A stretch of DNA of 64,000 bases from Burkholderia cepacia (GTDB lineage Bacteria > Pseudomonadota > Gammaproteobacteria > Burkholderiales > Burkholderiaceae), in the NCBI RefSeq assembly GCF_029962485.1, contig NZ_CP073638.1:744001-808000 (forward strand), written 5' to 3'. The translations under genes and the position numbers were made by a program. The notes under the pieces were generated by a model. The model was not told where the DNA came from. It did not search any database and saw only the letters and a program-made list of their open reading frames with translations. This document shows, piece by piece, positions 27,704 through 36,740 of the stretch. Position 1 is the stretch's first letter; every line of letters begins with the position of its first letter.

Positions 27704-28824
27704 CGCTCGCCAGCACGCTGGAGATCGTCGACGAGCTTCGTGCGGGCCGGATGGTCCTGCTCGTCGACGAAGAGGATCGCGAGAACGAAGGCGATCTCGT
27801 GATCGCCGCCGATCACGTGACGCCCGACGCGATCAATTTCATGGCGCGCTTCGGGCGCGGTCTGATCTGCCTGACGCTGACCGCCGAGCGCTGCGAGCAA
27901 CTGCGGTTGCCGCCGATGGCCGACCATAACGGCACGCCGTTCGGCACCGCGTTTACCGTCAGCATCGAAGCGGCCGAAGGGGTGACCACCGGCATTTCGG
28001 CGGCCGATCGTGCGCATACGATCCGTGCGGCGGTGCGGGCAGGCGCGCGCCCTGACGATCTCGTGCAACCCGGCCACGTCTTCCCGATCGCCGCGCGTCC
28101 GGGCGGCGTGCTCGTGCGTGCGGGGCATACCGAGGCCGGCTGCGATCTCGCGGCGCTTGCCGGGCTCACGCCGGCATCGGTGATCTGCGAGGTGATGAAC
28201 GACGACGGCACGATGGCGCGCCTGCCCGAGCTGAAGACGTTTGCCGCACATCACGGGCTGAAGATCGGCACGATCGCCGACCTGATCCACTACCGTCGCG
28301 AGCACGAGTCGCTGGTCGAACGCGTTGGCGAGCGGCCGCTGCATACGCCGTGGGGGCGGTTCCGCGCGATCGAGTATCGCGACGCGGTGCATGGCGCGCC
28401 GCATCTCGCGCTCGTGCGCGGCGAGCCCGATCCCGCGACCCCCGTACTGACGCGCGTGCACGAATGCCATTCGCTGCTCGACCTGCTCGACGCGGAGCCG
28501 TCCGCGCATTCGTGGCCGTTGCACGCCGCGCTGCAGCGGATCGACGCGGCCGGCTGCGGTGTGGCGGTGCTGCTCGATTGCGACATGCGCGGCGATGCGA
28601 TGCGGATGCCGGCCGGCAACGCACGCCGCGACGGGCGCGTGACCGGGATCGGGTCGCAGATCCTGCGCGACGTCGGGGTACGGCGGCTGAACGTGCTGTC
28701 GAGCCCGTTCCGGCTGCCCGCGCTGTCGGGGCACGATCTGGAGATCATGGCGTTCATCCCGCTCGGGGACGACGATCCGGAAAGCGCTCGGGGCGCGCAC
28801 GCGAATCCGCTTCGGGCGGCGTGA
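27700..28824 (+). CDS. RibB synthase with degenerate RibA-like C-terminal domain
   Basis: The product is 374 aa. The N-terminal 200 residues are 3,4-dihydroxy-2-butanone-4-phosphate synthase with intact active-site signatures ([37 protein letters not shown]). The C-terminal 170 residues keep the RibA frame ([20 protein letters not shown]) but lack the zinc-binding triple-Cys motif, where the sequence reads [24 protein letters not shown] cyclohydrolase II activity is therefore unlikely. It is coupled by a 4 bp overlap to the esterase. It is probably an accessory riboflavin gene, not the housekeeping ribBA. Confidence 0.9.
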   Translation: MTLASTLEIVDELRAGRMVLLVDEEDRENEGDLVIAADHVTPDAINFMARFGRGLICLTLTAERCEQLRLPPMADHNGTPFGTAFTVSIEAAEGVTTGISAADRAHTIRAAVRAGARPDDLVQPGHVFPIAARPGGVLVRAGHTEAGCDLAALAGLTPASVICEVMNDDGTMARLPELKTFAAHHGLKIGTIADLIHYRREHESLVERVGERPLHTPWGRFRAIEYRDAVHGAPHLALVRGEPDPATPVLTRVHECHSLLDLLDAEPSAHSWPLHAALQRIDAAGCGVAVLLDCDMRGDAMRMPAGNARRDGRVTGIGSQILRDVGVRRLNVLSSPFRLPALSGHDLEIMAFIPLGDDDPESARGAHANPLRAA

Positions 28825-28869
28825 TGTTTTGATGCGCGGGAAGGCCGTCGGCAATCGCGAAACAGGCTA

Positions 28870-28950
28870 TCGTTTGTTTTTGTTTAATACAGTCTTGGAT
28901 TTGTATTTTGACAATACATGCCATAGACTGTATTTTCCGATTACAAACGA
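28870..28950 (+). promoter_or_regulatory. hipBA promoter with 81 bp nested dyad operator
   Basis: Three pairs of inverted repeats share one centre at base 28910: TCGTTTGT/ACAAACGA (28870-28877, 28943-28950), AATACAGTCT/AGACTGTATT (28886-28895, 28925-28934) and TGTATT/AATACA (28902-28907, 28913-28918). A promoter reads through it: -35 TTGACA (28908-28913), 17 bp spacer, -10 TATTTT (28931-28936). It fits an autorepressor operator for the HipB encoded 26 bp downstream. Confidence 0.85.
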
Positions 28951-28976
28951 TCGCCTGTCATTCAGCGGAGCGCCCG

Positions 28977-29405
28977 ATGGCCTTTCCTGTCCAGACCCTG
29001 ACCCAGCTGCGCCCGATACTCGTCGGCTTCCGGAAATCCGCGGGGCTCACCCAGGCGCAACTGGCCGCCCGCCTGGGTGTCACGCAACAATCCTACGCGC
29101 AGCTCGAAGCCAATCCGTCGGCGGTCAGCATCGAACGGCTCTTCAAGGTGCTGAACACGCTCGGCGTCCGGATGACGCTCGACCTTGGCGCGCCGGACGA
29201 ATCGGCGGAGCCCGCCGATACCGATACCGGTGCCGATGCCCGGCCGGCGCCTCGCAAGCCGGCCGCGAACACACGTACGCCGGATGCCACGCGCGGCGCC
29301 ACAACGGCAAAATCCCGAACCGGAACCACGACCGGCGCCGCGCGCAAGCGGACCGCGACGGCAGCGCCACGCAAGACGCGCGTCTCGAAGCGGGAGGACT
29401 GGTGA
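28977..29405 (+). CDS. hipB: HipB-type antitoxin, HTH Xre family
   Basis: The product is 142 aa. Residues 5-75 are a Cro/C1-type HTH (LRPILVGFRKSAGLTQAQLAARLGVTQQSYAQLEANPSAVSIERLFKVLNTLGV), typical of HipB. The tail (about 80-142) is Ala/Thr/Arg-rich, low-complexity and very basic, longer than in E. coli HipB. It should bind the dyad operator upstream, with HipA as co-repressor. ATG 28977 has a GCGGAG site. The hipA start is 2 bp past its stop. Confidence 0.88.
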   Translation: MAFPVQTLTQLRPILVGFRKSAGLTQAQLAARLGVTQQSYAQLEANPSAVSIERLFKVLNTLGVRMTLDLGAPDESAEPADTDTGADARPAPRKPAANTRTPDATRGATTAKSRTGTTTGAARKRTATAAPRKTRVSKREDW

Positions 29406-29407
29406 CG

Positions 29408-30739
29408 ATGGCCGCGCGTGCCCGCCACGACCGGCTCGACCTGTGGATGAACGGCATCCCGGTCGGCTACTGGGAAGTCCGGCGCGGCGTCGAGCGCCTC
29501 GTCTACCTTCCGGGCTGGCTCGACGATCCCCAAGGGCGGCCACTGTCGCTGTCGCTGCCCTTCACGCCCGGCAACCAGCCGCACCAGGGTGCGATCGTTG
29601 CCGACTACTTCGACAACCTGCTGCCCGACAGCGAGCCGATCCGTCGCCGCATCGCGCAGCGCTACCGGCTCGGGTCGACGGCGCCGTTCGAACTGCTCGC
29701 GTCGATCGGCCGCGATTGCGTCGGCGCGATCCAGATGCTGCCGCCCGACGAGACGCCGGTTGACCTCGAGGCGATCGAGGGCGTAACGCTCGACGACGCA
29801 GCCGTCGCCGACGTACTGCGTCACGCGACTGCCGCGCCACTGCCCGGCCGCGCGGAGCCTGACGTCGACCTGCGCCTGTCGATCGCCGGCGCGCAGGAAA
29901 AGACCGCGCTGCTGCGTCAGCGGAACCGCTGGTTGCGGCCGTCGGGCAGCACGCCGACGACGCACATCTTCAAGCTGCCGCTCGGGCGCGTCGGGAACAT
30001 GCAGGCCGACATGCGGACGTCCGTCGAGAACGAATGGCTGTGCTCGAAACTGGTCGCCGCATATGGCCTGCCGGTCGCGCCGTGCGAGATCGGCAGGTTC
30101 GACGACCAGAAGGCACTGATCGTCGAGCGCTTCGATCGGCGTCCTTCGCGTGACGGCTCGTGGATCCTGCGGCTGCCGCAGGAGGACCTGTGCCAGGCGA
30201 CCGGCACGCCGTCGGGCGCGAAATACGAATCCGACGGCGGCCCTGGCATCGACACGATCATGGGCATCCTCGCGAATTCGGCCGACGCCGCGCAAGACAG
30301 GAGGAATTTCTTCGTCGCGCAGCTCGTGTTCTGGGTGCTGGCGGCGATCGATGGCCACGCGAAGAACTTCAGCATCGCGCACCTGCCCGGCAACACGTAC
30401 CGCAGCACGCCGCTGTACGACGTGCTGTCCGCGCATCCGATCATCGGCACGCGCCGCAACCAGCTCCCGCCGCGTCGCGCGCGGCTCGCGATGGCCGTGT
30501 GCGGGAAGAACCGGCACTACGTGATCGGCGAGATCCAGCCGCGTCACTGGATCGCGCAGGGCCGTCGCGTCGGCCTGACCGAAGACGACGTGCACGCCGC
30601 GATGGCGGCCGTCGCCGCGCGCACGGAGCCCGCGATTGCCGAAGTCACCGCGCAGATCCCGGCGGATTTTCCGGCGGATGTGGCGGACACGATCTTCGAC
30701 GGCATGCGTCGCCAGAGTCGCAAGCTGGCAGGTGGGTGA
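29408..30739 (+). CDS. hipA: HipA-type serine/threonine kinase toxin
   Basis: The product is 443 aa, normal for HipA. An N-terminal Couple_hipA region (LWMNGIPVGYWEV, GNQPHQGAIVADYFDNLLPD) leads to the kinase core with SIAGAQEKTALL, HIFKLPLGR, VERFDRR, the catalytic loop IDGHAKNFS and the metal-binding YDVLSA. All key residues are intact, so an active kinase is expected; E. coli HipA phosphorylates GltX and causes persistence. A GTG at 29402 overlapping the hipB stop is an alternative start. It is two-gene operon partner of hipB. Confidence 0.92.
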   Translation: MAARARHDRLDLWMNGIPVGYWEVRRGVERLVYLPGWLDDPQGRPLSLSLPFTPGNQPHQGAIVADYFDNLLPDSEPIRRRIAQRYRLGSTAPFELLASIGRDCVGAIQMLPPDETPVDLEAIEGVTLDDAAVADVLRHATAAPLPGRAEPDVDLRLSIAGAQEKTALLRQRNRWLRPSGSTPTTHIFKLPLGRVGNMQADMRTSVENEWLCSKLVAAYGLPVAPCEIGRFDDQKALIVERFDRRPSRDGSWILRLPQEDLCQATGTPSGAKYESDGGPGIDTIMGILANSADAAQDRRNFFVAQLVFWVLAAIDGHAKNFSIAHLPGNTYRSTPLYDVLSAHPIIGTRRNQLPPRRARLAMAVCGKNRHYVIGEIQPRHWIAQGRRVGLTEDDVHAAMAAVAARTEPAIAEVTAQIPADFPADVADTIFDGMRRQSRKLAGG

Positions 30740-31054
30740 TCACGCGCGACGTTTCTCCACGGTGTGTCGGGCTTGGGGTGCGACGCGGCACGTCAAGGCG
30801 CCGAATCGACCGTTCTTCCTGATTCGCCCGAAATCGCTCGATTGCGCGACGCGGTTGCTCGCTGATTTCGACGACGGCGAACTGCCGCGCAACGACGGTA
30901 CGGGCGGCAAACGAATCGACACGTCGCACGCGCACCGCCTCGGACGGTGTCGACGGCTCATCCCGGCGAGCGGTGAAGCTCGCGGGCATTTCAAGGCGGT
31001 CCGGGCGAACGGCTCGTCCACCCGGACGATGCGCGCCTGCGCCACCGCCGCACA
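30740..31054. other. gap between hipA and the OYE gene
   Basis: 315 bp with no frame showing a recognisable protein or a good ribosome site, and no convincing terminator. It probably holds the promoter of the rightward oxidoreductase gene. Confidence 0.4.
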
Positions 31055-32326
31055 ATGGTCGCCGTGTCCATTCCCGACGCCCGCCCCCTCATGGAATCCG
31101 CCGACCTCACGACCGCGTTCAGCCCGCTGCAGATCGGCCCGCTGACGCTGCGCAACCGCCTGATCAAGTCCGCCACCAACGAAGGCATGACGCCGAACGG
31201 CGTGCCGTCGCGCGCGCTCGTCGGCTTTCACGAGCGCATCGCGGAAGGCGGCGCCGCGCTGACGACCGTCGCGTACTGCGCGATCAGCGACGACGGCCGC
31301 ACGTTCGTCGACCAGGCACGACTCGACGTGCCGACGGTACGCCAGTTCCGCGCGCTGACCGACGCCGTCCATCGCCACGGCGCGGCCGCATCCGCACAGA
31401 TCACGCATGGCGGCTGCTTCACGTTCCTGCCTTCTCTGTCGACGAAACGGCCGTTGAGCGCGTCGGGCGGTTTCAACAAGGTCGGCGTGATGAGCGGCCG
31501 CTTCCTGAAGCAGGCGATGACGCGCGACCAGATGTCGTCGATCGCCGACGAATTCGCGCAGGCGGCGCGGTACGCGCGCGACGCCGGCTTCGACGCGGTC
31601 GAGATCCACATGGGGCACGGCTACCTGCTGAGCCAGTTCCTGTCGCCGCTGTACAACCGCCGCCGCGATGCCTATGGCGGCGACGCGGCGCGCCGGGCCG
31701 CGTTCCCGGTCGAGGTGCTGCGTCGCGTGCTCGACGCGGTGGGCCGCGATCTCGCCGTCGTCTGCAAGATCGGCGTGACCGAGGGCGTACGCGGCGGCGG
31801 CACCGCCGACGACGCATGCGAGATCGCGCGGCAACTGGAAGCCGAAGGCGCGCACCTGCTGGTGCTGAGCGGTGGAATGAACGTCGAATCGGTGTGGCAA
31901 CTGTTCGGCAGCCCGCTGCCCGGCGAAGCGCGCGCGAACGCCGACAATGCGATCGTGCGTACCGCGATGGCGCTGCAGAAGCTCACCGAACCGAAGATGG
32001 GTGCGTTTCGCGAGATGTATTTCCTCGAGCACTCGAAGCAGGTGCGCGCGGCCGTCAGGATGCCGCTTGCCTATCTCGGCGGCGTGCGCTCGCGCGAGAA
32101 CGTCGAGCTGGCCATGCGCGAAGGTTTCGACGCGGTCGCGCTCGCCCGGGCACTCGTGTTCGAGCCGGGTTTCGTGAACGGGCTGCGCGACGGCCGGCTG
32201 ACGCAATCGGGCTGCACGTCATGCAACCGCTGCGTGGTGTCGATGTACACACCGGGCGGCACGGCGTGCGCGCTGGGCGAGCCGAACGACCCCGCACCGA
32301 ACCGCGTGCCGGCCGCCGCCGCGTGA
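31055..32326 (+). CDS. NADH:flavin oxidoreductase, old yellow enzyme family
   Basis: The product is 423 aa. The FMN barrel starts FSPLQIGPLTLRNRLIKSATNEG and includes AQITHGG, GFDAVEIHMGHGYLLSQFLSP and DAVALARALVFEP. A C-terminal Cys cluster (CTSCNRC plus a further Cys 12 residues on) resembles the Fe-S ligands of 2,4-dienoyl-CoA reductase-type OYEs, but the following FAD/NAD domain is absent. Substrate is unknown. Starts at 31055 or at the internal Met at 31091; the latter is closer to the conserved start. It converges on hppD. Confidence 0.88.
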   Translation: MVAVSIPDARPLMESADLTTAFSPLQIGPLTLRNRLIKSATNEGMTPNGVPSRALVGFHERIAEGGAALTTVAYCAISDDGRTFVDQARLDVPTVRQFRALTDAVHRHGAAASAQITHGGCFTFLPSLSTKRPLSASGGFNKVGVMSGRFLKQAMTRDQMSSIADEFAQAARYARDAGFDAVEIHMGHGYLLSQFLSPLYNRRRDAYGGDAARRAAFPVEVLRRVLDAVGRDLAVVCKIGVTEGVRGGGTADDACEIARQLEAEGAHLLVLSGGMNVESVWQLFGSPLPGEARANADNAIVRTAMALQKLTEPKMGAFREMYFLEHSKQVRAAVRMPLAYLGGVRSRENVELAMREGFDAVALARALVFEPGFVNGLRDGRLTQSGCTSCNRCVVSMYTPGGTACALGEPNDPAPNRVPAAAA

Positions 32327-32358
32327 AACTTGAGGCGTGACGCGGGTGCGCTGGTCGC

Positions 32359-33474
32359 TCAGCCCGCGTCGCGCGCGCGGGCAAGTGCTGCAAGGTTGCC
32401 TTCGCCGAACCCGTGGTGCCCCTTGCGCTGCACGATCTCGAAGAAGATCTCGCCGGGCCGGCGCTTGACGAAGGTCTGGAAGAACAGCTTCGGCACACCG
32501 TCGCTGCCGATCTCGCCGTCGACCAGCACCGCGCGGCGACGCAGCGCGTCGAGATCGATGCCGTGCCCGGGCAGCCGCGCATCGACGTCGTCGTAATAGC
32601 GTGCGGGCGGCTCGATGAATTCGACGCCGTTCGCCCGCAACGCATCGACGCACGACAGGATGTCGTCGGTGGCCAGCGCGACGTGCTGCACGCCCTCGCC
32701 CGGATGGTCGGGCAGATACGCATGCATCAGCTCGGTGCGCCGCGTGCCTTCCTCGTAGACCGGAATCCGCACCGCGCCGCACGGCGACACCATCACGCGC
32801 GATTCCTCCGACACATGCCAGTGCGCGTCGATTTCGTGGATCTCGCGGAAATGCAGCAGGTCGTGGTAGAAATCCAGCCACTCCCGCATGCGCCCCGCGC
32901 CGACGGTTTGCGTGAAATGGTCGACCTGCTGCAGGCCGACACCCACGCAATCGAGATCGGTGTGCGCGGTGGCGATGTCGATCGGCCGGAAATCGATGTC
33001 GAAGATCGAGATGTCGCCGACGCCGCCGCGCTGGCCGTCCCGTCCACGCCAGCGGTCGATGAAATACAGGTGCGAATCGCCGATGCCCTGGATCGCCGGG
33101 ATCTTCAGTTCGCCGACACCCACCTTTTCGCCCTCGAACGCCCATGCGCCGAGCTCGATCGCCCGCTCGAACGCGCGCCGGGCGCTCGCCACGCGCAGCC
33201 CGATCGCGCAGACGCCCATCCCGTATTCCTCCGCATAGCGCGCAGCAAACGAATCGGGCTCGGCATTGATCAGGAAATGCATCTGCCCCTGCCGGTACAA
33301 CGTGACGTTCTTGCTGACATGGCGTGCGATCGCCTTGAACCCAAGCTGCGCGAGCGCCTCCGGCACGGGCGCCGCGAATTCGACGAATTCGAGGCCGGCC
33401 ATCCCGAGCGGATTGGCGGCCGGATCGGCAACGGGCGGCGTATCGCTGGACAGGGGGTGGGAAGTGCCGGGCAT
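32359..33474 (-). CDS. hppD: 4-hydroxyphenylpyruvate dioxygenase
   Basis: The product is 371 aa from ATG 33474, which has a GGAG site. It is a two-module vicinal-oxygen-chelate enzyme. The iron ligands are His in QQVDHFTQ, His in VQHVALATDD and Glu in FFEIVQRKG, all in the catalytic C-terminal module. It converts 4-hydroxyphenylpyruvate to homogentisate in tyrosine breakdown and in pyomelanin formation. The neighbouring MHS permease is divergent. Homogentisate dioxygenase genes are not in the window. A pair of CGATAATCGC boxes lies in the shared promoter gap. Confidence 0.95.
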   Translation of the reverse strand: MPGTSHPLSSDTPPVADPAANPLGMAGLEFVEFAAPVPEALAQLGFKAIARHVSKNVTLYRQGQMHFLINAEPDSFAARYAEEYGMGVCAIGLRVASARRAFERAIELGAWAFEGEKVGVGELKIPAIQGIGDSHLYFIDRWRGRDGQRGGVGDISIFDIDFRPIDIATAHTDLDCVGVGLQQVDHFTQTVGAGRMREWLDFYHDLLHFREIHEIDAHWHVSEESRVMVSPCGAVRIPVYEEGTRRTELMHAYLPDHPGEGVQHVALATDDILSCVDALRANGVEFIEPPARYYDDVDARLPGHGIDLDALRRRAVLVDGEIGSDGVPKLFFQTFVKRRPGEIFFEIVQRKGHHGFGEGNLAALARARDAG

Positions 33475-33831
33475 TCCAGTCTCCGGGGGCATGCGGTCGA
33501 TGGGGATGGCGCCCGTCGCGTGCGGCATGCGCGGCCGATGGGGCGACCGCGCATCCACCCCGAACGGGCGAATTGTCGATGCTGCAGATTTTAACCAGAT
33601 CGTTCACGGCGGCACACCCTGACCGAACGGGATATCGTCACGCCGCTTAGTGCAAACCCGAAAAGCGTTCGATAATCGCACGGACTTGAACGATAATCGC
33701 GCACTTTATCCGACTGGCCAATTGCCGCCATGCGGCGCGCGCCCTATTCTCCGTTCACCCATCGACTTCAATGCAGCATCGGACGCGGCGCCGCCACGAT
33801 TCCACGATGCGCCGTGCCAGGAGACACCGCC
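33475..33831. promoter_or_regulatory. divergent hppD-MHS promoter gap with two CGATAATCGC boxes
   Basis: CGATAATCGC occurs at 33670-33679 and 33691-33700, two helical turns apart. The same 10-mer lies at 37425-37434 in front of the IclR gene. GATAAT could also serve as a -10 hexamer, so part of the match may be promoter core. No gene is seen in the gap. Confidence 0.6.
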
Positions 33832-35139
33832 ATGACCCCAACCTTCGACACCCTCGACGCCGCCGCCAGCGCCCGAGCGCGCAGCCAGGCCCGCAAGGCC
33901 GCGATCGGCAGCTTCGTCGGCGCCGTCGTCGACTGGTACGACTTCCTGCTGTACGGGATCGTCGCCGCGCTCGTATTCAATTCCGAGTTCTTCCCGAAAG
34001 TCAGCCCGACCATGGGCACGCTCGCGGCGTTCGCGACCTTCGGCGTCGGCTTCCTGTTCCGGCCGCTCGGCGGCGTCGTGTTCGGCCACTACGGCGACCG
34101 GCTCGGGCGCAAGCGGATGCTCGTGCTGACCGTGATGCTGATGGGGCTGTCGACGGTCGCGATCGGCCTGCTGCCGGCGTTCTCGACGATCGGCTGGTGG
34201 GCGCCCGTGCTGCTGGTGCTGATGCGTGCGATCCAGGGTTTCGCGGTCGGCGGCGAATGGGGCGGCGCGGCGCTGATGGCCGTCGAGAGCGCACCGAAGC
34301 AGAAGAAGGCGTTCTACAGCAGCGGCGTGCAGGTCGGCTACGGCGTCGGCCTCGTGCTGGCCACGGGCATCGTGTCGATCCTGAGCCACACGCTCGGCGA
34401 GGCCGCGTTCAAGTCATGGGGCTGGCGCCTGCCGTTCGTGTTCAGCATCGTGCTGGTGCTGATCGGGTTGTGGGTGCGCAAGAACATGGACGAGTCGCAG
34501 GAGTTCGTCGAGAAGGTCGAGCATGGCAACCGCAAGCTGCGCCTGCCGGTGCTGGAGGCGCTCACGCGCCACCCGAAGGCGTTCCTGCTGATCATTGCGC
34601 TGCGGCTCGCGGAACTGTTCACGATGTATATCGTCACCGCGTTCGCGCTCAGCTATTCGACGACGAACCTTGGCATGTCGCGCGACCTGTTCCTGAACAT
34701 CGGCCTGCTGGTCGGTGCGGTGAGCTGCGTGACGATTCCGTGTTTCGCGTGGCTGGCCGACCGCTACGGCCTGCGTCGCATCTACCTGATCGGCGCGGTG
34801 ATCGGCCTGGCGTCCGCGGTACCGTTCTTCGTCGCGCTGGAAGCGCGGTCGATCGCGTGGATCGTGATCTTCTCGATCCTGCTGGCCAACGCCGCGCACG
34901 ACATGGTCGTGAGCGTCCAGCAGCCGCTGTTCACCGAGCTGTTCGGCGCCGAATACCGCTACAGCGGCGCTGGGGTCGGCTACCAGTTCGCGAGTGTGGT
35001 TGGCGGCGGGTTCACGCCGTTCATCGCGGTCGGCCTCGTCAGCCTGGCCGGCGGCTCGTGGCACCTCGTCGCCGGTTATCTCGCGGTGGGCTGCCTGATC
35101 TCGCTGGTGGTCGCCGCACGGATGCGGGCCGCGCAGTGA
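33832..35139 (+). CDS. MFS transporter, metabolite:H+ symporter (MHS) family
   Basis: The product is 435 aa with twelve membrane helices. MHS signatures are IGSFVGAVVDWYDFLLYGIVAALVF at the start, GHYGDRLGRKRML in the loop between helices 2 and 3, and GFAVGGEWGGAALMAVE. The family imports small carboxylates such as shikimate, citrate, proline-betaine or aromatic acids. Its divergence from hppD suggests an aromatic acid substrate, which is inference. ATG 33832 has an AGGAG site; the longer reading begins in the promoter. Confidence 0.9.
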   Translation: MTPTFDTLDAAASARARSQARKAAIGSFVGAVVDWYDFLLYGIVAALVFNSEFFPKVSPTMGTLAAFATFGVGFLFRPLGGVVFGHYGDRLGRKRMLVLTVMLMGLSTVAIGLLPAFSTIGWWAPVLLVLMRAIQGFAVGGEWGGAALMAVESAPKQKKAFYSSGVQVGYGVGLVLATGIVSILSHTLGEAAFKSWGWRLPFVFSIVLVLIGLWVRKNMDESQEFVEKVEHGNRKLRLPVLEALTRHPKAFLLIIALRLAELFTMYIVTAFALSYSTTNLGMSRDLFLNIGLLVGAVSCVTIPCFAWLADRYGLRRIYLIGAVIGLASAVPFFVALEARSIAWIVIFSILLANAAHDMVVSVQQPLFTELFGAEYRYSGAGVGYQFASVVGGGFTPFIAVGLVSLAGGSWHLVAGYLAVGCLISLVVAARMRAAQ

Positions 35140-35342
35140 CGGAGTGAGTGCGTGGCCGGCGCGCGTCGCGGCCGGCCATTTCTCCACGCCGGCAGGCAAT
35201 CGACCTGCCGCAGCGCAGGCCCAACGTCAAACACCGTCAATCGCGCGCCCCGATCCCCCTTTTCCCCTCTGAACATTCCACGCCGCCGGCCGACCAATGG
35301 CATCATATGGGCCTACGTCAGTCACCGATACGCCCCCATATC

Positions 35343-36644
35343 ATGTCGAATCTCATCGTCCACGGCGGCACTCCGCTGCGCGGGGACATCAAGCCGTCCG
35401 CGAACAAGAACGCCGTCCTGCCGATTCTGTGCGCCACCCTGTTGACCGATCAGCCGCTGCGCCTCGTCGGCGTGCCGGACATCACCGACGTGCGCAAGAT
35501 CCTCGACATCTTCCGCACGCTCGGCAGCGACGTGTCGGTCGACTTCACGACGGGCCTGCTCGAACTCCACCATCGCAACACGAAGTTCGATCCGGCCGTC
35601 CACCGGCTGCCCGAGGCGATGCGCTCGTCGATCATGCTGATTCCGCCGCTGCTCGCGCGCTTCGGCGTCGCGCGCCTCGAGAACGACGTGAAGGGCTGTA
35701 CGCTCGGCGTGCGCGAGATCGACCCGCACGTCGAGGTGTTCGAGCGCTTCGGCGCGCACATCGAACGCACGCCCGATTCGCTGATCGTCCGCACCGACGG
35801 CCCGCTGACGGCCAACGATCACTGGTTCGACTACGCGTCGGTGACGACCACCGAGAACTTCGCGCTGTGCGCGACGACCGCGAGCGGCACGTCGACGCTG
35901 ATGAACGCGGCGTCCGAGCCGCACGTGCAGGAGTTCTGCCAGTTCCTCGCGATGATCGGCGTCACGATCGAAGGTATCGGCACGTCGCGGCTGTGCGTGA
36001 CGGGCGGCGGCAAGCTCGGCGGCGGCGAGTTCCGCTTCGCCGAGGATTTCCACGAGATCGCGACGTTCCTCGCGCTCGGCGCGATCACCGGCGGCGACAT
36101 CACGGTGCGCAACTCGTCGCCCGAACATTTCCCGCTGATCGACCGCACGTTCGCGAAGTTCGGCGTCAACGTCACGCATCGCGACGGCTGGTCGCGCGCG
36201 GAACGCGACGGCCCGCTGCGCGTACGTCGGCCGTTCACGCAGAACATCCTGACCAAGGTCGAAGCCGCACCCTGGCCGTACCTGCCGGTCGACCTGCTGC
36301 CGATCTTCATCGCGCTCGGCGTGCGCGCGGAAGGCAGCGCGATGTTCTGGAACAAGGTCTACGACGGCGCGCTCGGCTGGTCCGGCGAGCTGTCGAAGTT
36401 CGGCGCGCACGTGCTGCTGTCCGATCCGCATCGGCTGATCACGTTCGGCGGGCTGCAACTGACGCCGGCACGCGTCGAGAGCCCGTACATCATTCGCGTC
36501 GCGATTGCACTGCTGATGGTCGCCGCGAGCATCGAAGGCCGCTCGGAAATCATGAACGCGCTGCCGATCCGCCGCGCGCATCCGCATTTCGTCGAGAATC
36601 TGCGCTCGGTCGGCGCGAACGTCGAGTGGACGAGCAGCGAGTAA
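35343..36644 (+). CDS. MurA-family UDP-GlcNAc enolpyruvyl transferase paralogue
   Basis: The product is 433 aa from MSNLIVHG. The EPSP-synthase/MurA fold is clear: SANKNAVLPILCATLL at the start and the active-site loop Cys in VKGCTLGVREIDPHVE. The loop differs from the standard GGCAIGARPVD-type sequence, though the fosfomycin-target Cys is retained. Housekeeping murA normally sits with histidine or ribosomal genes, so this is a second copy, possibly specialised. No cell-wall genes are nearby. It follows the MHS gene on the same strand after 203 bp and has no clear ribosome site. Confidence 0.88.
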   Translation: MSNLIVHGGTPLRGDIKPSANKNAVLPILCATLLTDQPLRLVGVPDITDVRKILDIFRTLGSDVSVDFTTGLLELHHRNTKFDPAVHRLPEAMRSSIMLIPPLLARFGVARLENDVKGCTLGVREIDPHVEVFERFGAHIERTPDSLIVRTDGPLTANDHWFDYASVTTTENFALCATTASGTSTLMNAASEPHVQEFCQFLAMIGVTIEGIGTSRLCVTGGGKLGGGEFRFAEDFHEIATFLALGAITGGDITVRNSSPEHFPLIDRTFAKFGVNVTHRDGWSRAERDGPLRVRRPFTQNILTKVEAAPWPYLPVDLLPIFIALGVRAEGSAMFWNKVYDGALGWSGELSKFGAHVLLSDPHRLITFGGLQLTPARVESPYIIRVAIALLMVAASIEGRSEIMNALPIRRAHPHFVENLRSVGANVEWTSSE

Positions 36645-36740
36645 GACACTGAAGGACGCGGCGCGCGTGGCACGGGCGCCGCGTTCACCCGGCGGTTGGT
36701 TTTGACAGACCGTCGGCCTCTTCCTGTTACCCCTCCCGCG

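Noticed and set aside
32339..32370. Hairpin GACGCGGG/CCCGCGTC between the OYE gene and hppD
   Set aside because: It overlaps the hppD coding end and lacks a T-run.
36656..36684. Hairpin ACGCGGCGC/GCGCCGCGT after the MurA paralogue
   Set aside because: Nine-bp stem without T-run, and common in this base composition.
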